DNA of 39,564 nucleotides from Bacteroidota bacterium (GCA_018267575.1 JAFDYF010000065.1:1-39564), one strand, 5' to 3'. Counted from the stretch's first letter, positions 23,976 through 33,661 are shown. Translations and numbers: made by a program. Notes: generated by a model from the sequence alone, not told the origin.

Positions 23976-24338
23976 ATGTTATCACTTGAATTTTCAATGA
24001 GCTTAATGATGCTTTTGGTAGTTATAGCTGTATCTGGTTTTGCTGGGTTTATGCTCAGAAGCCGTCAGTTGGCTAAAAGCCGCATGAAATTGATAAAAGT
24101 GGAAAATGAAATGATTAGCAGCCATGCAGAAATTCTTGAACTGCAAAAAGAATATATGGAACTGGAGCTTAAGCTTCGCGGCGTAAAAGACAATGTAGTT
24201 CCCATGCGTGCAAACCTATCTACAGAGGTGGGTGAAAAACTGCCCAATGTTTCCATCCGGAAAAAAATGTTGGGGGCTGAGCCTAATAACTCCGAATCCG
24301 AAAATGTACTGAATAAGGAAACAAGGGCAGCCAAGTAG
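23976..24338 (+). CDS. Small membrane-anchored coiled-coil protein
   Basis: A 120-residue protein of unknown family. A single N-terminal membrane helix (about 8-27, MSLMMLLVVIAVSGFAGFML) is followed by a charged helical region likely to form a coiled coil (about 30-70, with KVENEMISSHAEILELQKEY). The rest is a hydrophilic, probably disordered tail. It may be a scaffold or cell-division/envelope-associated factor, but nothing shows which. It ends 4 bp from the convergent FNR-like reductase gene. Codon use looks ordinary, and the ORF lacks a competing frame, so it is likely real. Confidence 0.7.
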   Translation: MLSLEFSMSLMMLLVVIAVSGFAGFMLRSRQLAKSRMKLIKVENEMISSHAEILELQKEYMELELKLRGVKDNVVPMRANLSTEVGEKLPNVSIRKKMLGAEPNNSESENVLNKETRAAK

Positions 24339-24342
24339 TTTT

Positions 24343-25110
24343 CTACCCATACAATTCTTGGTGAATTGACTTTTTATCGTATCCCAAGCGTATTATTTTT
24401 TGCTTGGCTTCATCTATCATATTTTTCCATCCGCAGAGAAAAAAGGATGCTGGCTTGATGATTGCCTTTTCTTCTGCAAGGCTGATTTGTGTATTGTTCC
24501 TGCAAATTTCCTCATATACATGGTGTACGTAACCCGTTCTGCCATTCTTGCCTATTCGTTCTGGGGTTTCTCTTGAAAAGCAGGGGATATAATGGAAACT
24601 GCCCATCTTTTGTTCAAGCGCTTCCAGTTCATTTTTATAAAGGGCATCATCCAGTTTCCGACAGCCGAAAATCAGGTATATATGCTGGTGCGGGATCTGG
24701 TGGTTAAAAATATGATGAGCCATTGACCGGAATGGGGCAATGCCCGTACCTGTGCATATAAAAAACAGATCTTTATCGATGGGTTCGGGCAATACAAATA
24801 CCCCCTGCGGCCCACGGAGTGTGAGTTCGCTTCCTACAGTTACTTCATTGAACAGGTACTCGGTACCGGCACCACCTTCCAACAGTACAATCACCAATTC
24901 AAATACGTTGCTGCCATCGGGCCAGGAAGCAATGGAATAGCTCCGCCACCGCTTGTTAGGTTTTTCATGTATCGGCAAGTCGATGGTAACGAATTGCCCC
25001 GGCTTAAAATCAAATGATTTCAACCCGGGCATCTCGATCCAAAATCGCCTTGTGCTCGCAGTTTCATTTTCAATTTTTATTACTTTCCCAGTTTGCCAGG
25101 GTTGCAACAT
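24343..25110 (-). CDS. Ferredoxin--NADP+ reductase-like flavoprotein
   Basis: A 255-residue FAD/NAD(P)-binding oxidoreductase of the FNR family. FAD binding: FKPGQFVTIDLP and RSYSIAS (Arg56-Ser59). NAD(P) binding: CTGTGIAPFRSM near 120, and FLCGWKNM near the C-terminus. There is no ferredoxin or transmembrane domain fused, so it passes electrons between NAD(P)H and a separate partner such as ferredoxin, flavodoxin or an oxygenase. No candidate partner is adjacent. A minus-strand terminator lies between it and the protease gene upstream, so it has its own promoter. Confidence 0.88.
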   Translation of the reverse strand: MLQPWQTGKVIKIENETASTRRFWIEMPGLKSFDFKPGQFVTIDLPIHEKPNKRWRSYSIASWPDGSNVFELVIVLLEGGAGTEYLFNEVTVGSELTLRGPQGVFVLPEPIDKDLFFICTGTGIAPFRSMAHHIFNHQIPHQHIYLIFGCRKLDDALYKNELEALEQKMGSFHYIPCFSRETPERIGKNGRTGYVHHVYEEICRNNTQISLAEEKAIIKPASFFLCGWKNMIDEAKQKIIRLGYDKKSIHQELYG

Positions 25111-25156
25111 GCTAATAGTTTTTTCAGTTATTATAATCGGTCGAATGCGGCATTAT

Positions 25157-25184
25157 AAAAAAGAGCAGATCGGTGGACCTGCTC
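25157..25184 (-). terminator. Rho-independent terminator after the S8 protease
   Basis: Reading the minus strand, GAGCAGGTC, a 4-base loop and GATCTGCTC form a 9-bp stem (one G-T pair), followed by TTTTTT. It lies about 137 bp beyond the protease stop and separates it from the FNR-like gene. Confidence 0.7.
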
Positions 25185-25320
25185 CTAAAGCGCCATAAAG
25201 GCTAGCAATCAATGGGGCTAATTTAGAATAATTATTTGAATTTGGTCATCGGGCCTTTTAAAGCGGCTTAATAAAAATAATGCTTGTTTTGATCTTGCTA
25301 TCATTTTGGTTAATCCGTTT

Positions 25321-28300
25321 TTATCTTAATACCATCACCTTCTTTTTATACACTTGGGTGCCTTGTCTTAGTGAAACAATATACATGCCCGATATCAAAT
25401 TGCCTGTGGGGATGGAAGTACTGAAATAGCCACTGGAACTATAGTTTTGGGAGAAACATCTTCTGCCTAGCATATCAAACAATTCAATTTGGAAACTGCC
25501 TGGCGTACCTGTAATAAACAAAACATTTATTGGTGCTCCACTCACGATGGGGTTTGGTCTTACATCGAGTCCTTTACTGTTATCCAGCCCCGCAATGGTA
25601 ACAGGCGACCAATTACTGATACAATCATCCGTTTGAACTTCCATGTCATATAAATAGTAATAGAAGCCTTGATACAAGCTGGGGTTGTTGGCTGCAGTAG
25701 CGCTATTGCCAGTAATGGAAATCACATTCGGGATAGTGAATGGATAAGGGTTGCCCGTGATATTATTATTACGAAAAATAGTGGCATCGGCAATAGCGGT
25801 TTTATCAATTGATGAGTTAACGGTGGTATCCATAATAACATGTTTACCTGCAGGCAGCGGCAGGTTGATATAAAATACGGCCCCTGAGTCGGCAGGGTCG
25901 TAGGTACGAGAGCCAGCTACTGCTGTTTTGCTAGTGCTGTACACGTCAATCGTTGTACTGGATAGCGGTGGTAAGTAATAATAGATCTGTCCATTTTGCG
26001 TCACCGTATCCACCACCATAATGGTTATCTTACCGGGGTTGCCCGTATAGATCCTTGCGCTTTTAAGAGTAAGTGGCATTTCGGAAGTATAAGAAAGCCA
26101 GTTACCCCCGTAAGTTTGATATCCACCGCCATTCGGATAGCTATTTTTTGATTTAATACCAATATTTCCTGCAGCCCCACTTCTAAGATAAAAAAGATTG
26201 CTGGCAAGACCGTTGGTCAGCAACACGGAGGTATCGGTAGAATTAAGAATGGCGGAGTCCGCATTTTGATTGTTGTACCAAAAATAGTGGGAGCCATCGT
26301 TTGGACTGTTCACTTTCAAATTGAGTGTATCCCCGTTCAAGGTAGCTGTACCGGAAGCTGCGGTAGGCTGCGCGGCAATATTGATACTGCTGCTTAATGT
26401 ATCATTCAAATTATCTTGGTCGCTGGGAGCACTTACATAAGATTTGATATTGTAGGAAGTGCCTGCTGCAGCAATGAATGTTTTTTGAAAAGCATAGGTC
26501 ACCATAAAACCCGGTGGTATTTTTCCCGGATACACTTCATTGATGGTTGTGGAATTACCACTGCCGCTATTAACCACAGCGGTTACTGGCACATTGGAAA
26601 GAGTATCGATGCCATTGTTGCGGATACTAATCACCACCATACCCGAAGAGTCGCTGCAAGACCCGCTTGTGGGGGCAATAATTTGTGATAGGGATAAATC
26701 GGTAGTGGGCGCTACCACTAACAAAGTATAATCCTGTGTTTCGCCGTTGCCATAAATGCCACAGGCTTGAACGGCATTGGGGTCGGTCGTTTCCACAGCA
26801 ACAATACGGAGCAGGGTTTTGGTGCCTTGCGCCAGTGAAGCCAAACTAATATTGTCAGTATAGATGCCATTGCCACTGATAACAGGGCTGGTTGCAGCTA
26901 GCTCATTGGTTTCAAAAACACCATTATTGTTATAGTCGATAAAAATTTTTACCATTTTTGATGCAGCGGAATTATCACAACTGCTCAGTTTAATACGGAT
27001 GGGCAGTACTTGTTTTGACTGGGCCTGAATAATTTGGTTGGTATTGTTTGTATAGGTAGTACAACCAACAGGATTGCCAAACTGTATATTGCTGATGTTT
27101 ACACTGTCGATGCGTGTGCCTGCGCTACTCGTGGGTGCTGAACTGCAATAGGCCTGGCCGCCACCACCGCTGACCAACAATGAAAAAGCCTGCGAGCCTC
27201 TGGCCAATGTTCCTTTATGGGTAATGCTGACGGTATAAGTTTGCCCGGGGATCAGGCTGTCAATATTTATTTTTTCAACATTATCTCTGGAATTGTCGCC
27301 CCTGGTTGCTCCATTGGCTGGATGGCTTGGATCCAATACCCATGGCAAATAAGTTCGATTAGCGCTACTGATGCGCATATCCAAATCGTTTACCAACATT
27401 GGGGTGGTATTGTTCAATGACTGGGCAATGGGCACAACAGTTCCAGGTGGGTCGGTCCAAGCTAAAGTGGCACTCACTGGCTCCTTGCCTGAGGCTACAA
27501 AACTATACGTATAGGTAGCACCGTTGTTCAATGCGTTTTCAATAATGGTATCTGTTTGTTGTTGGAAGGAGGATGTGATCACATTGGCCGCTTTCAACAC
27601 ATCCAACAATCCCCAACCATAAGTATAATCAGGTCCAGCGCCAGGGCCAGCCTCATCAGTAGTATGTATCGCGAGTGCCTTCAAAGTGGCGGAACGCATG
27701 AAGGAAGAAGGGTGCAGCCTATTATAATATTCTTGCAATAAATACAAGGAACCGGTAGTGTTAGGGGTGGCCATGGAAGTACCACTTTCTGTTTGGTAAG
27801 CGGTATTGGAACTGTTCCAGGTGGAAGTAACATTTACACCATCCGCTACCAAGTCGGGTTTTATCCTACCATCGTTGGTGGGCCCCAGTGAGCTAAAATC
27901 GGCAATTGACACATCGTTCGGTGAAAAATAACCTGCAGGTATGCCATTTACGGCACCTACTACCAAAGTGTTTTTTGAATCGGCCGCATTACTAACACTC
28001 GTAAAATTGGGGTTGTTCCCAAGGACAGTAGACCTTTTTACTTTAGTGCCGCCATTGTACAGATAGGGGCTATCCACGGGAGGACCATTATAACCCCTTG
28101 CATTTCCCGCTGCCACGCAAATCAGATAGTTGGGGGCATGGTATGCAATGGAATCATAAATCTGGGCATCACTGTTATAATAACCAAAACCAAAAGCTTG
28201 GGATTTGCTAAGGGTAGTGTCGCCATACCAAGACCAGTTGGTACCGTCAAAATCCCATCCTGCACCTGTTAAAAAACCATAGGAGTGGTTGGAGAGCAGC

Positions 28301-28896
28301 AGGTTGGCGGAAGCCTTACTCATCTCCGATTCATCATTACTAAAATCGTAGGCGGTTAGTTGTTGGGCGCCGAAAGCCATTCCCTTTGCAATGGGGTTGA
28401 TGCCGGTGGCAATCATTGTTCCAGAAGTATGGGTGGGGTGACCGCCCGTAGCGGCTTGGTCGCCCAGTACAATCCTACCTGTAAGTTCCACATGGGTGGT
28501 CAGTGGGTGACCGCCATCCCAAATGGCCAGTTTCCCTTTTACTGCGTTGGATGATCCGGATAAATTCAAACCAGACGTTCCTCCAGGCCATAATTGATTT
28601 GCCCGGGTAGTAGCTGCTGCGATTGTGTTATTATAAGTGGTCACATATCTTGGATTGCCTCTGTCATCCACGCCTACCAATAAGGTCACTTTACCGTTGG
28701 GATAAGTCTTTCGCAAAAACCAACCATTTTGCTTGGCCATTTTCTTTGCAAGTGAAAAGTTGTTTTCTTCTTTAACACGAAATGCTTTTGACATTTTGGT
28801 CAATAGGTCTCTGTTGGTGATGGTTTGGCCCAAAAGCCCATTCAAGGATAGGATAGTAATAGATAAGGTTAAAAATAAATGGTGCTTTTTAGACAT
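25321..28896 (-). CDS. T9SS-exported subtilisin-like (S8) serine protease
   Basis: A 1191-residue secreted protease. It has a signal peptide (1-23) and a subtilase domain with the complete triad: Asp127 in AIWDGGH, His156 in GGHPTHTSGT and Ser374 in SGTSMATP, plus oxyanion Asn265 in VAAGN. Further along are beta-rich modules, among them one resembling the GEVED domain (KIFIDYNNNGVFETNE) and one CARDB-like (DLSLSQIIAPTSGSC to about SSINI). The last ~75 residues form a type A T9SS sorting domain with DVRPNP, ELFDMLGR and LISGMYIVSLRQG. The enzyme is thus exported through the type IX system and probably attached to or released from the cell surface to digest proteins. It is transcribed alone, divergently from the small lipoprotein gene. 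Confidence 0.95.
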   Translation of the reverse strand: MSKKHHLFLTLSITILSLNGLLGQTITNRDLLTKMSKAFRVKEENNFSLAKKMAKQNGWFLRKTYPNGKVTLLVGVDDRGNPRYVTTYNNTIAAATTRANQLWPGGTSGLNLSGSSNAVKGKLAIWDGGHPLTTHVELTGRIVLGDQAATGGHPTHTSGTMIATGINPIAKGMAFGAQQLTAYDFSNDESEMSKASANLLLSNHSYGFLTGAGWDFDGTNWSWYGDTTLSKSQAFGFGYYNSDAQIYDSIAYHAPNYLICVAAGNARGYNGPPVDSPYLYNGGTKVKRSTVLGNNPNFTSVSNAADSKNTLVVGAVNGIPAGYFSPNDVSIADFSSLGPTNDGRIKPDLVADGVNVTSTWNSSNTAYQTESGTSMATPNTTGSLYLLQEYYNRLHPSSFMRSATLKALAIHTTDEAGPGAGPDYTYGWGLLDVLKAANVITSSFQQQTDTIIENALNNGATYTYSFVASGKEPVSATLAWTDPPGTVVPIAQSLNNTTPMLVNDLDMRISSANRTYLPWVLDPSHPANGATRGDNSRDNVEKINIDSLIPGQTYTVSITHKGTLARGSQAFSLLVSGGGGQAYCSSAPTSSAGTRIDSVNISNIQFGNPVGCTTYTNNTNQIIQAQSKQVLPIRIKLSSCDNSAASKMVKIFIDYNNNGVFETNELAATSPVISGNGIYTDNISLASLAQGTKTLLRIVAVETTDPNAVQACGIYGNGETQDYTLLVVAPTTDLSLSQIIAPTSGSCSDSSGMVVISIRNNGIDTLSNVPVTAVVNSGSGNSTTINEVYPGKIPPGFMVTYAFQKTFIAAAGTSYNIKSYVSAPSDQDNLNDTLSSSINIAAQPTAASGTATLNGDTLNLKVNSPNDGSHYFWYNNQNADSAILNSTDTSVLLTNGLASNLFYLRSGAAGNIGIKSKNSYPNGGGYQTYGGNWLSYTSEMPLTLKSARIYTGNPGKITIMVVDTVTQNGQIYYYLPPLSSTTIDVYSTSKTAVAGSRTYDPADSGAVFYINLPLPAGKHVIMDTTVNSSIDKTAIADATIFRNNNITGNPYPFTIPNVISITGNSATAANNPSLYQGFYYYLYDMEVQTDDCISNWSPVTIAGLDNSKGLDVRPNPIVSGAPINVLFITGTPGSFQIELFDMLGRRCFSQNYSSSGYFSTSIPTGNLISGMYIVSLRQGTQVYKKKVMVLR

Positions 28897-28963
28897 AGTC
28901 GATCTTTTAAAACTTATTCTTTAATTTCACTAAATTAGAAACTTTCATTTTGAAAACTGAGGA

Positions 28964-29431
28964 ATGGGTAGAATTCTTTTTTTGACATTCAATATATGGT
29001 TTATAACCACTGCATGCTCTTCTTCAAAAATCAATGCACAAAAATCAATGCCCGAGCAAGGAATCGAAGGACATGTTTATTGGCTTGCAGGAAACCAAAT
29101 GCCTTCCCCCGACAGAAAACCTTCAGTTCCCAAGGGAATTAGAACAACATTATATGTATACCCGTTGACAAATATTAGTCAGGTTGCAAGGCAGGGCCAT
29201 ACTCCTTTTTACACAGCCATCAACACAAAACTCGTTTCAACCGTAGACACGGATTCTAATGGTTATTTCAAGCTGGGCTTGAAACCAGGTCATTATTCCC
29301 TCTTTACTAAAAAAGGCGATCTCTTTTTTGCCAATGGTTTTGATAAAGACAACAACATAGCTCCCACAGAAGTATTAACTGGCAAAATGACTAAGGTTGA
29401 TTTTACAGTTGACTATGATGCGGTTTATTAA
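28964..29431 (+). CDS. Small lipoprotein with carboxypeptidase-regulatory-like fold
   Basis: A 155-residue protein with an N-terminal hydrophobic signal and a probable lipid-modified Cys18 (FITTACSS). The mature part reads like a single transthyretin-like beta-sandwich: IEGHVYWLAGNQMP, later VDTDSNGYFKLGLKPGHYSLF and TKVDFTVDYD. Such domains mediate binding or folding at the cell surface. No catalytic residues are visible. GAGGA before the ATG is one of the few purine-rich Shine-Dalgarno-like sequences here. It is divergent from the S8 protease and followed by mfd after 112 bp. Confidence 0.75.
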   Translation: MGRILFLTFNIWFITTACSSSKINAQKSMPEQGIEGHVYWLAGNQMPSPDRKPSVPKGIRTTLYVYPLTNISQVARQGHTPFYTAINTKLVSTVDTDSNGYFKLGLKPGHYSLFTKKGDLFFANGFDKDNNIAPTEVLTGKMTKVDFTVDYDAVY

Positions 29432-29527
29432 AATTTGGTAAGCCAGGCCTTGAACTGGTAAAGCATATACGCTTTTTTGATCGGGATGGTTGCTTTTTTT
29501 ACTATGAAAAAATAGCTGCTGATGCTA

Positions 29528-29536
29528 TATATTTGC
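29528..29536 (+). promoter_or_regulatory. -7 element of mfd
   Basis: TATATTTGC matches TAnnTTTG. It ends 8 bp before ATG 29544, so the message either starts almost at that ATG or translation starts at the next ATG (29574). The -33 element is unclear. Confidence 0.5.
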
Positions 29537-29543
29537 AACCCGA

Positions 29544-32500
29544 ATGAGCATTGAGGTTTCTCCCGGATTATTGATGGATTCCCCCCGCATTTTTCAATTA
29601 GCGGACAGGATTACTTTATCCCAACCCCAACAGATTTCTTTAAAGAACCTTTATGGCAGTGCCCCGGCATTTGTGATCAGTGCCATATTCAAGCACGATC
29701 TGACTAGTCAGTTGAACCATCTGGTGATTTGTGATGATGCGGAAGCTGCTGCTTATCTCCACAATACGATCGAAAACCTCACCAATGGGTTGGATGTATT
29801 TTATTTTCCCTCTTCTTTTAAAAACAAAAAAAACTATCGGCTGCTGAACAGTAGCCATGTCATGCTCCGTACAGAAGCATTGACGAGGTGGAGCGCAGGC
29901 GGCAATAAAAAGCTGTTGGTTACTTATCCCGAGGCCTTGTTTGAAAGAGTGGTGCTGCCCAAAACTTTGTCAGGTAATATCATCCACCTTAAATCGGGAG
30001 ATGCGATTGACCTAAACGGTTTGATGGCCAAGATGGTGGATTACGGTTTCGATAGAACCGACTTTGTGTACGAGCCAGGCCAATTTGCTCTGCGTGGCGG
30101 TATTTTGGATATCTATTCTTTTGGGAATGAAAAACCCTACCGTATAGAATTGTTCGGCAACGATGTGGATTCCATCCGCATTTTTGATCCGGAAACCCAG
30201 TTGAGTGAACGAAAGCTTTTGCAAGTAAGCATCATCCCCAATATTGAAACACAATTTGATGACCAGGAAAAAGTTTCCTTGCTTGATTTTATACCGGAGA
30301 ACACGGTGATTTGGGCGCAGGATTGGGGGTTTATAAAAGATGCTTTGATGATTGAGGAAGAGAATCTGGAACTATTTATTGAATCAGGGGAAAAAAGCTA
30401 TGGGACACGTGATGAGGAAGATGCACATGCAGAAAAAAGAAAGATCAATAAAAATGATTTCATCTCATCAAATGAAGCAGATGCACAAATAAAAAAATTC
30501 CATTTCATAGAGTTTGGCTCTTCCGCTCTCGGCCATCCGCCATCCGCCATCCGCCATCCATCTTCCGTTTTTAGTTTCAACACAAAAGCACAGCCCTCCT
30601 TCAATCGCAATTTCGATCTGCTCATGAAGGACCTGAAAAATCGGGAGGCAAACAAATTCACGATCTATCTTTTTGCCGATAACCCCAAACAGTTGGAGCG
30701 CCTGCACACTATTTTTGAAGATCTCCATACTTCCATACAGTTTACGCCCATCCCTCTTTCTATTCATGAAGGATTTATTGATGAGGACTTGAAGATTGTT
30801 TGCTATACTGATCACCAAATATTCCAGCGTTACCATAAATACAAAGTCAAACAGGCTTATAATAAAAACAAAGCCCTTACCCTCAGAACATTGAGGGAAT
30901 TGCAGCCCGGCGATTATGTAACACATATCGATCATGGGGTGGGGGTGTATAGCGGTCTGCAAAAAATTGAAGTGAATGGAAAACTACAGGAAGCGGTTCG
31001 GATTATTTATAAGGACAGTGATATCCTGTATGTAAATATCAACTCACTGCATAAGATTTCCAAGTTCACTGGTAAGGAGGGCTCGGTACCCAAAGTGAGC
31101 AAACTGGGCAGTGATGTTTGGCAAAAGCTGAAGGAAAAAACCAAGACCAAGGTTAAAGAGATTGCTTTCGATCTGATCAAGCTCTATGCGCAAAGAAAGG
31201 CGCAGCAAGGCTTTGCACATAGTCCGGATAATTATATGCAAACCGAACTGGAAGCATCCTTTATTTATGAAGACACTCCTGACCAAAGCAAGGCAACGGG
31301 TGATGTGAAAAGGGATATGGAATCGCCATCTCCGATGGACCGATTGGTTTGTGGTGATGTGGGCTTTGGTAAAACGGAAGTGGCCATACGTGCGGCCTTC
31401 AAAACCTGTATCGATGGCAAACAGGCTGCCGTGTTGGTACCTACCACTATTCTGGCTTTTCAACACTATAAAACATTTAAAGAAAGGCTAAAAGATTTGC
31501 CCGTTACCGTTGATTATGTGAACCGTTTCAAATCTTCCAAAGAAAAAAAGGAAACACTCAAAAAATTGGAAGAGGGAAAAGTCGATATCATTATCGGTAC
31601 CCATGCCATCCTCGGCAAAGAAGTAAAGTTCAAAGATCTTGGGCTATTGGTGATTGATGAAGAACAAAAATTTGGGGTGGCACACAAGGAAAAAATAAAA
31701 ACACTCCGTACCAATGTGGACTGCCTGACGTTAACGGCTACGCCTATCCCAAGAACCCTACAGTTTAGTTTGATGGGAGCCCGGGATCTGAGCATCATCA
31801 ATACGCCACCACCCAACAGGCAACCAATCCAAACCGAAGTGCATGGTTATAATGAGGATTTTATCCGTGATGCCATTTATTTTGAAACGGAAAGAGGCGG
31901 TCAGGTGTTTTTTATTTTCAACCGTATTTTGGGATTGGCAGAAATGGCTGCCATTATCCAAGGACTTTGCCCCGACCTGAGCATCGGTTATGCGCATGGG
32001 CAAATGGAAGGGCATGAATTGGAAGAACGCATACTGGATTTTATAGACAAGAAATATGATGTGCTGGTTTGTACCAATATTGTGGAAAGCGGAGTGGACA
32101 TTGCCAATGTGAATACCATCATCATCAACAATGCGCACCAATTTGGTTTGAGTGACCTGCACCAATTGCGTGGTAGGGTGGGTCGGAGCAATAAAAAAGC
32201 GTTTTGTTATCTGCTGGCGCCATCCTTGGCCACTTTGCCCACCGATTCCAGAAAGCGTTTGCAGACTTTGGAGCAGCATAGTGATCTGGGCAGCGGTTTT
32301 CAGATTGCCATGCGCGACCTGGACATTCGTGGGGCAGGCAATATGCTCGGTGGCGAGCAGAGTGGTTTTATGGCCGAAATCGGTTTTGAGACCTATCAAA
32401 AGATTTTAGACGAAGCCATCAGGGAACTCAAACGCACCGAATTCAAGGAACTTTTTAAAGAAGAAATATCCAAGCAGGAAGATTATGTGCAGGATTGCAC

Positions 32501-32960
32501 CATCGATACCGATCTGGAAATCCTGATCCCTGATAGTTATGTGGAAAGCATCACCGAAAGGTTATCGCTGTATACGCGATTGGATAACTGTGAGACAGAG
32601 GAAGATTTGCAACTTTTTGCAACAGAACTTGTAGACCGATTTGGGGCTTTGCCCAAACAGGTGCTGGATCTGTTCGATACACTACGCTGCAGGAATTTGG
32701 CGGTGACACTGGGCTTTGAGAAAATGAAATTAAAAGAGGAAACCCTTCGCTGTTATTTTATCAACAAAGCGGATTCACCTTATTTTGAATCGGAAACCTT
32801 CAAGCACATACTTGAATTTATACAGAAAAAGACCAATAAAGCAAAGCTTAAACAGACCGGTAAACTCTTTATGCTGGTAGTGGATGATATTGCCTCGATG
32901 CAGTTGATGTTGGCTTTTATGCAGCAGATACATTGGTTCGTTGAGGAAAAGCAACAATAG
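29544..32960 (+). CDS. mfd: Transcription-repair coupling factor
   Basis: A 1138-residue Mfd, the ATPase that removes RNA polymerase stalled at DNA damage and recruits UvrA. Domains in order: UvrB-like N-terminal part (about 1-340), CarD-like RNA-polymerase-interaction domain (PGDYVTHIDHGVGVYSGL, near 455), helicase core with Walker A GDVGFGKTE (about 604), Walker B LVIDEEQKFG and TATPIPRTL, then motif VI region QLRGRVGRS and a C-terminal TRCF domain. An unusual segment at about residues 326-342 (SSALGHPPSAIRHPSS) comes from a short tandem DNA repeat. The -7 element lies so close to ATG 29544 that ATG 29574 (MDSPRIFQLADRI) is a possible alternative start. It ends 12 bp from a convergent GNAT gene. 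Confidence 0.97.
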   Translation: MSIEVSPGLLMDSPRIFQLADRITLSQPQQISLKNLYGSAPAFVISAIFKHDLTSQLNHLVICDDAEAAAYLHNTIENLTNGLDVFYFPSSFKNKKNYRLLNSSHVMLRTEALTRWSAGGNKKLLVTYPEALFERVVLPKTLSGNIIHLKSGDAIDLNGLMAKMVDYGFDRTDFVYEPGQFALRGGILDIYSFGNEKPYRIELFGNDVDSIRIFDPETQLSERKLLQVSIIPNIETQFDDQEKVSLLDFIPENTVIWAQDWGFIKDALMIEEENLELFIESGEKSYGTRDEEDAHAEKRKINKNDFISSNEADAQIKKFHFIEFGSSALGHPPSAIRHPSSVFSFNTKAQPSFNRNFDLLMKDLKNREANKFTIYLFADNPKQLERLHTIFEDLHTSIQFTPIPLSIHEGFIDEDLKIVCYTDHQIFQRYHKYKVKQAYNKNKALTLRTLRELQPGDYVTHIDHGVGVYSGLQKIEVNGKLQEAVRIIYKDSDILYVNINSLHKISKFTGKEGSVPKVSKLGSDVWQKLKEKTKTKVKEIAFDLIKLYAQRKAQQGFAHSPDNYMQTELEASFIYEDTPDQSKATGDVKRDMESPSPMDRLVCGDVGFGKTEVAIRAAFKTCIDGKQAAVLVPTTILAFQHYKTFKERLKDLPVTVDYVNRFKSSKEKKETLKKLEEGKVDIIIGTHAILGKEVKFKDLGLLVIDEEQKFGVAHKEKIKTLRTNVDCLTLTATPIPRTLQFSLMGARDLSIINTPPPNRQPIQTEVHGYNEDFIRDAIYFETERGGQVFFIFNRILGLAEMAAIIQGLCPDLSIGYAHGQMEGHELEERILDFIDKKYDVLVCTNIVESGVDIANVNTIIINNAHQFGLSDLHQLRGRVGRSNKKAFCYLLAPSLATLPTDSRKRLQTLEQHSDLGSGFQIAMRDLDIRGAGNMLGGEQSGFMAEIGFETYQKILDEAIRELKRTEFKELFKEEISKQEDYVQDCTIDTDLEILIPDSYVESITERLSLYTRLDNCETEEDLQLFATELVDRFGALPKQVLDLFDTLRCRNLAVTLGFEKMKLKEETLRCYFINKADSPYFESETFKHILEFIQKKTNKAKLKQTGKLFMLVVDDIASMQLMLAFMQQIHWFVEEKQQ
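30532..30563. repeat. CCATCCG heptamer repeat inside mfd
   Basis: Three perfect CCATCCG units (30533-30553) plus a degenerate fourth (CCATCCA). The heptamer is translated in all phases, giving GHPPSAIRHPSS between IEFG and FSFNTKAQ of the UvrB-like domain. It resembles intergenic GGATGGC-type repeats I recall from Bacteroidota. Confidence 0.75.
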
Positions 32961-32972
32961 ATTTTTGCAAAC

Positions 32973-33401
32973 TCAGAGATTCTTGAACATGAGAAAATGG
33001 GGGAGGGTCACTTCTTCAAACTCCTCGCCGGAAATGGTATATCCCTGTTTTTGATAAAAGCCGATAGCTGTTTTGCGAGCATGCATGACCATAGTTTTGT
33101 AGCCAAGGTCACGTGCTATGTTTTCGGCAAAATCCATCATTACCCGTCCGACCCCATTACGTTGGCTATTGTTGGTCACGGCCATTTGTCGGAGACGCAT
33201 GGACCGGTCGTCCAATTTGGTGAGTAGGCAGCAGCCCAATATCTTCCCATCTTCAAAAGCGCCGATGCAGACATCGTCTTTTTCCTTTTCAATGTCCGCT
33301 TCGTCAAAGCTGAGCCCTAGTGGTTTGCGCAGTATTTCCATACGCAAACCAAGCATTTGTTGGTATTCTTTTGAATTATGTTCTATTATTTTTAACGGCA
33401 T
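32973..33401 (-). CDS. GNAT family N-acetyltransferase
   Basis: A 142-residue acetyltransferase that would transfer acetyl from acetyl-CoA to an amine. The GNAT core is visible: beta-strand with LRQMAVTNNSQRNGVGRVMM, containing the acetyl-CoA-binding Q/RxxGxG/A pattern, then MVMHARKTAIGFYQKQGY, the typical C-terminal motif B. The size is that of a single-domain ElaA/YitI-like member. ATG 33401 (MPLKIIEHNS) is chosen; ATG 33440 would add 13 residues without family support. It converges on mfd and is divergent from acpP across 260 bp. Substrate is unknown. Confidence 0.88.
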   Translation of the reverse strand: MPLKIIEHNSKEYQQMLGLRMEILRKPLGLSFDEADIEKEKDDVCIGAFEDGKILGCCLLTKLDDRSMRLRQMAVTNNSQRNGVGRVMMDFAENIARDLGYKTMVMHARKTAIGFYQKQGYTISGEEFEEVTLPHFLMFKNL

Positions 33402-33608
33402 GCCTGAAAAGCCCTTTAAATCTATAGCTCTGGTATCCAATTTACAGATTTGTTTTTAAATCTGGCAAAATCTGGGCGATCAATGTCGCTACATTCAAGA
33501 AATTGATAGAAACGCATCAAATCCATTTTGCCCTAATTTGTTCCAAGCTGTTCCATATTTGGCATTTTTGGGCAAAATCAACAAAAAAAATTAAAATTGC
33601 ATGGTTCA

Positions 33609-33638
33609 TTGTGTTTAGTTCAAAAACTATATTTTTGC
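33609..33638 (+). promoter_or_regulatory. Promoter of acpP-fabF-rnc
   Basis: TTG (33609-33611), 18 bp, then TATTTTTGC (33630-33638) is the clearest full Bacteroidota promoter in the window. Transcription would begin near 33643, leaving a leader of about 20 bases before acpP. Confidence 0.75.
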
Positions 33639-33661
33639 AGCCGTAACTAAAATTTACAAAC

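Noticed and set aside
30468..30962. A 164-codon minus-strand frame containing repeated GWRMA words
   Set aside because: The repetitive peptide is the reverse translation of the heptamer repeat in mfd, not a separate gene.
31758..32399. A 213-codon minus-strand frame inside mfd
   Set aside because: Antisense to the conserved helicase motifs of Mfd with no domain of its own; a shadow.
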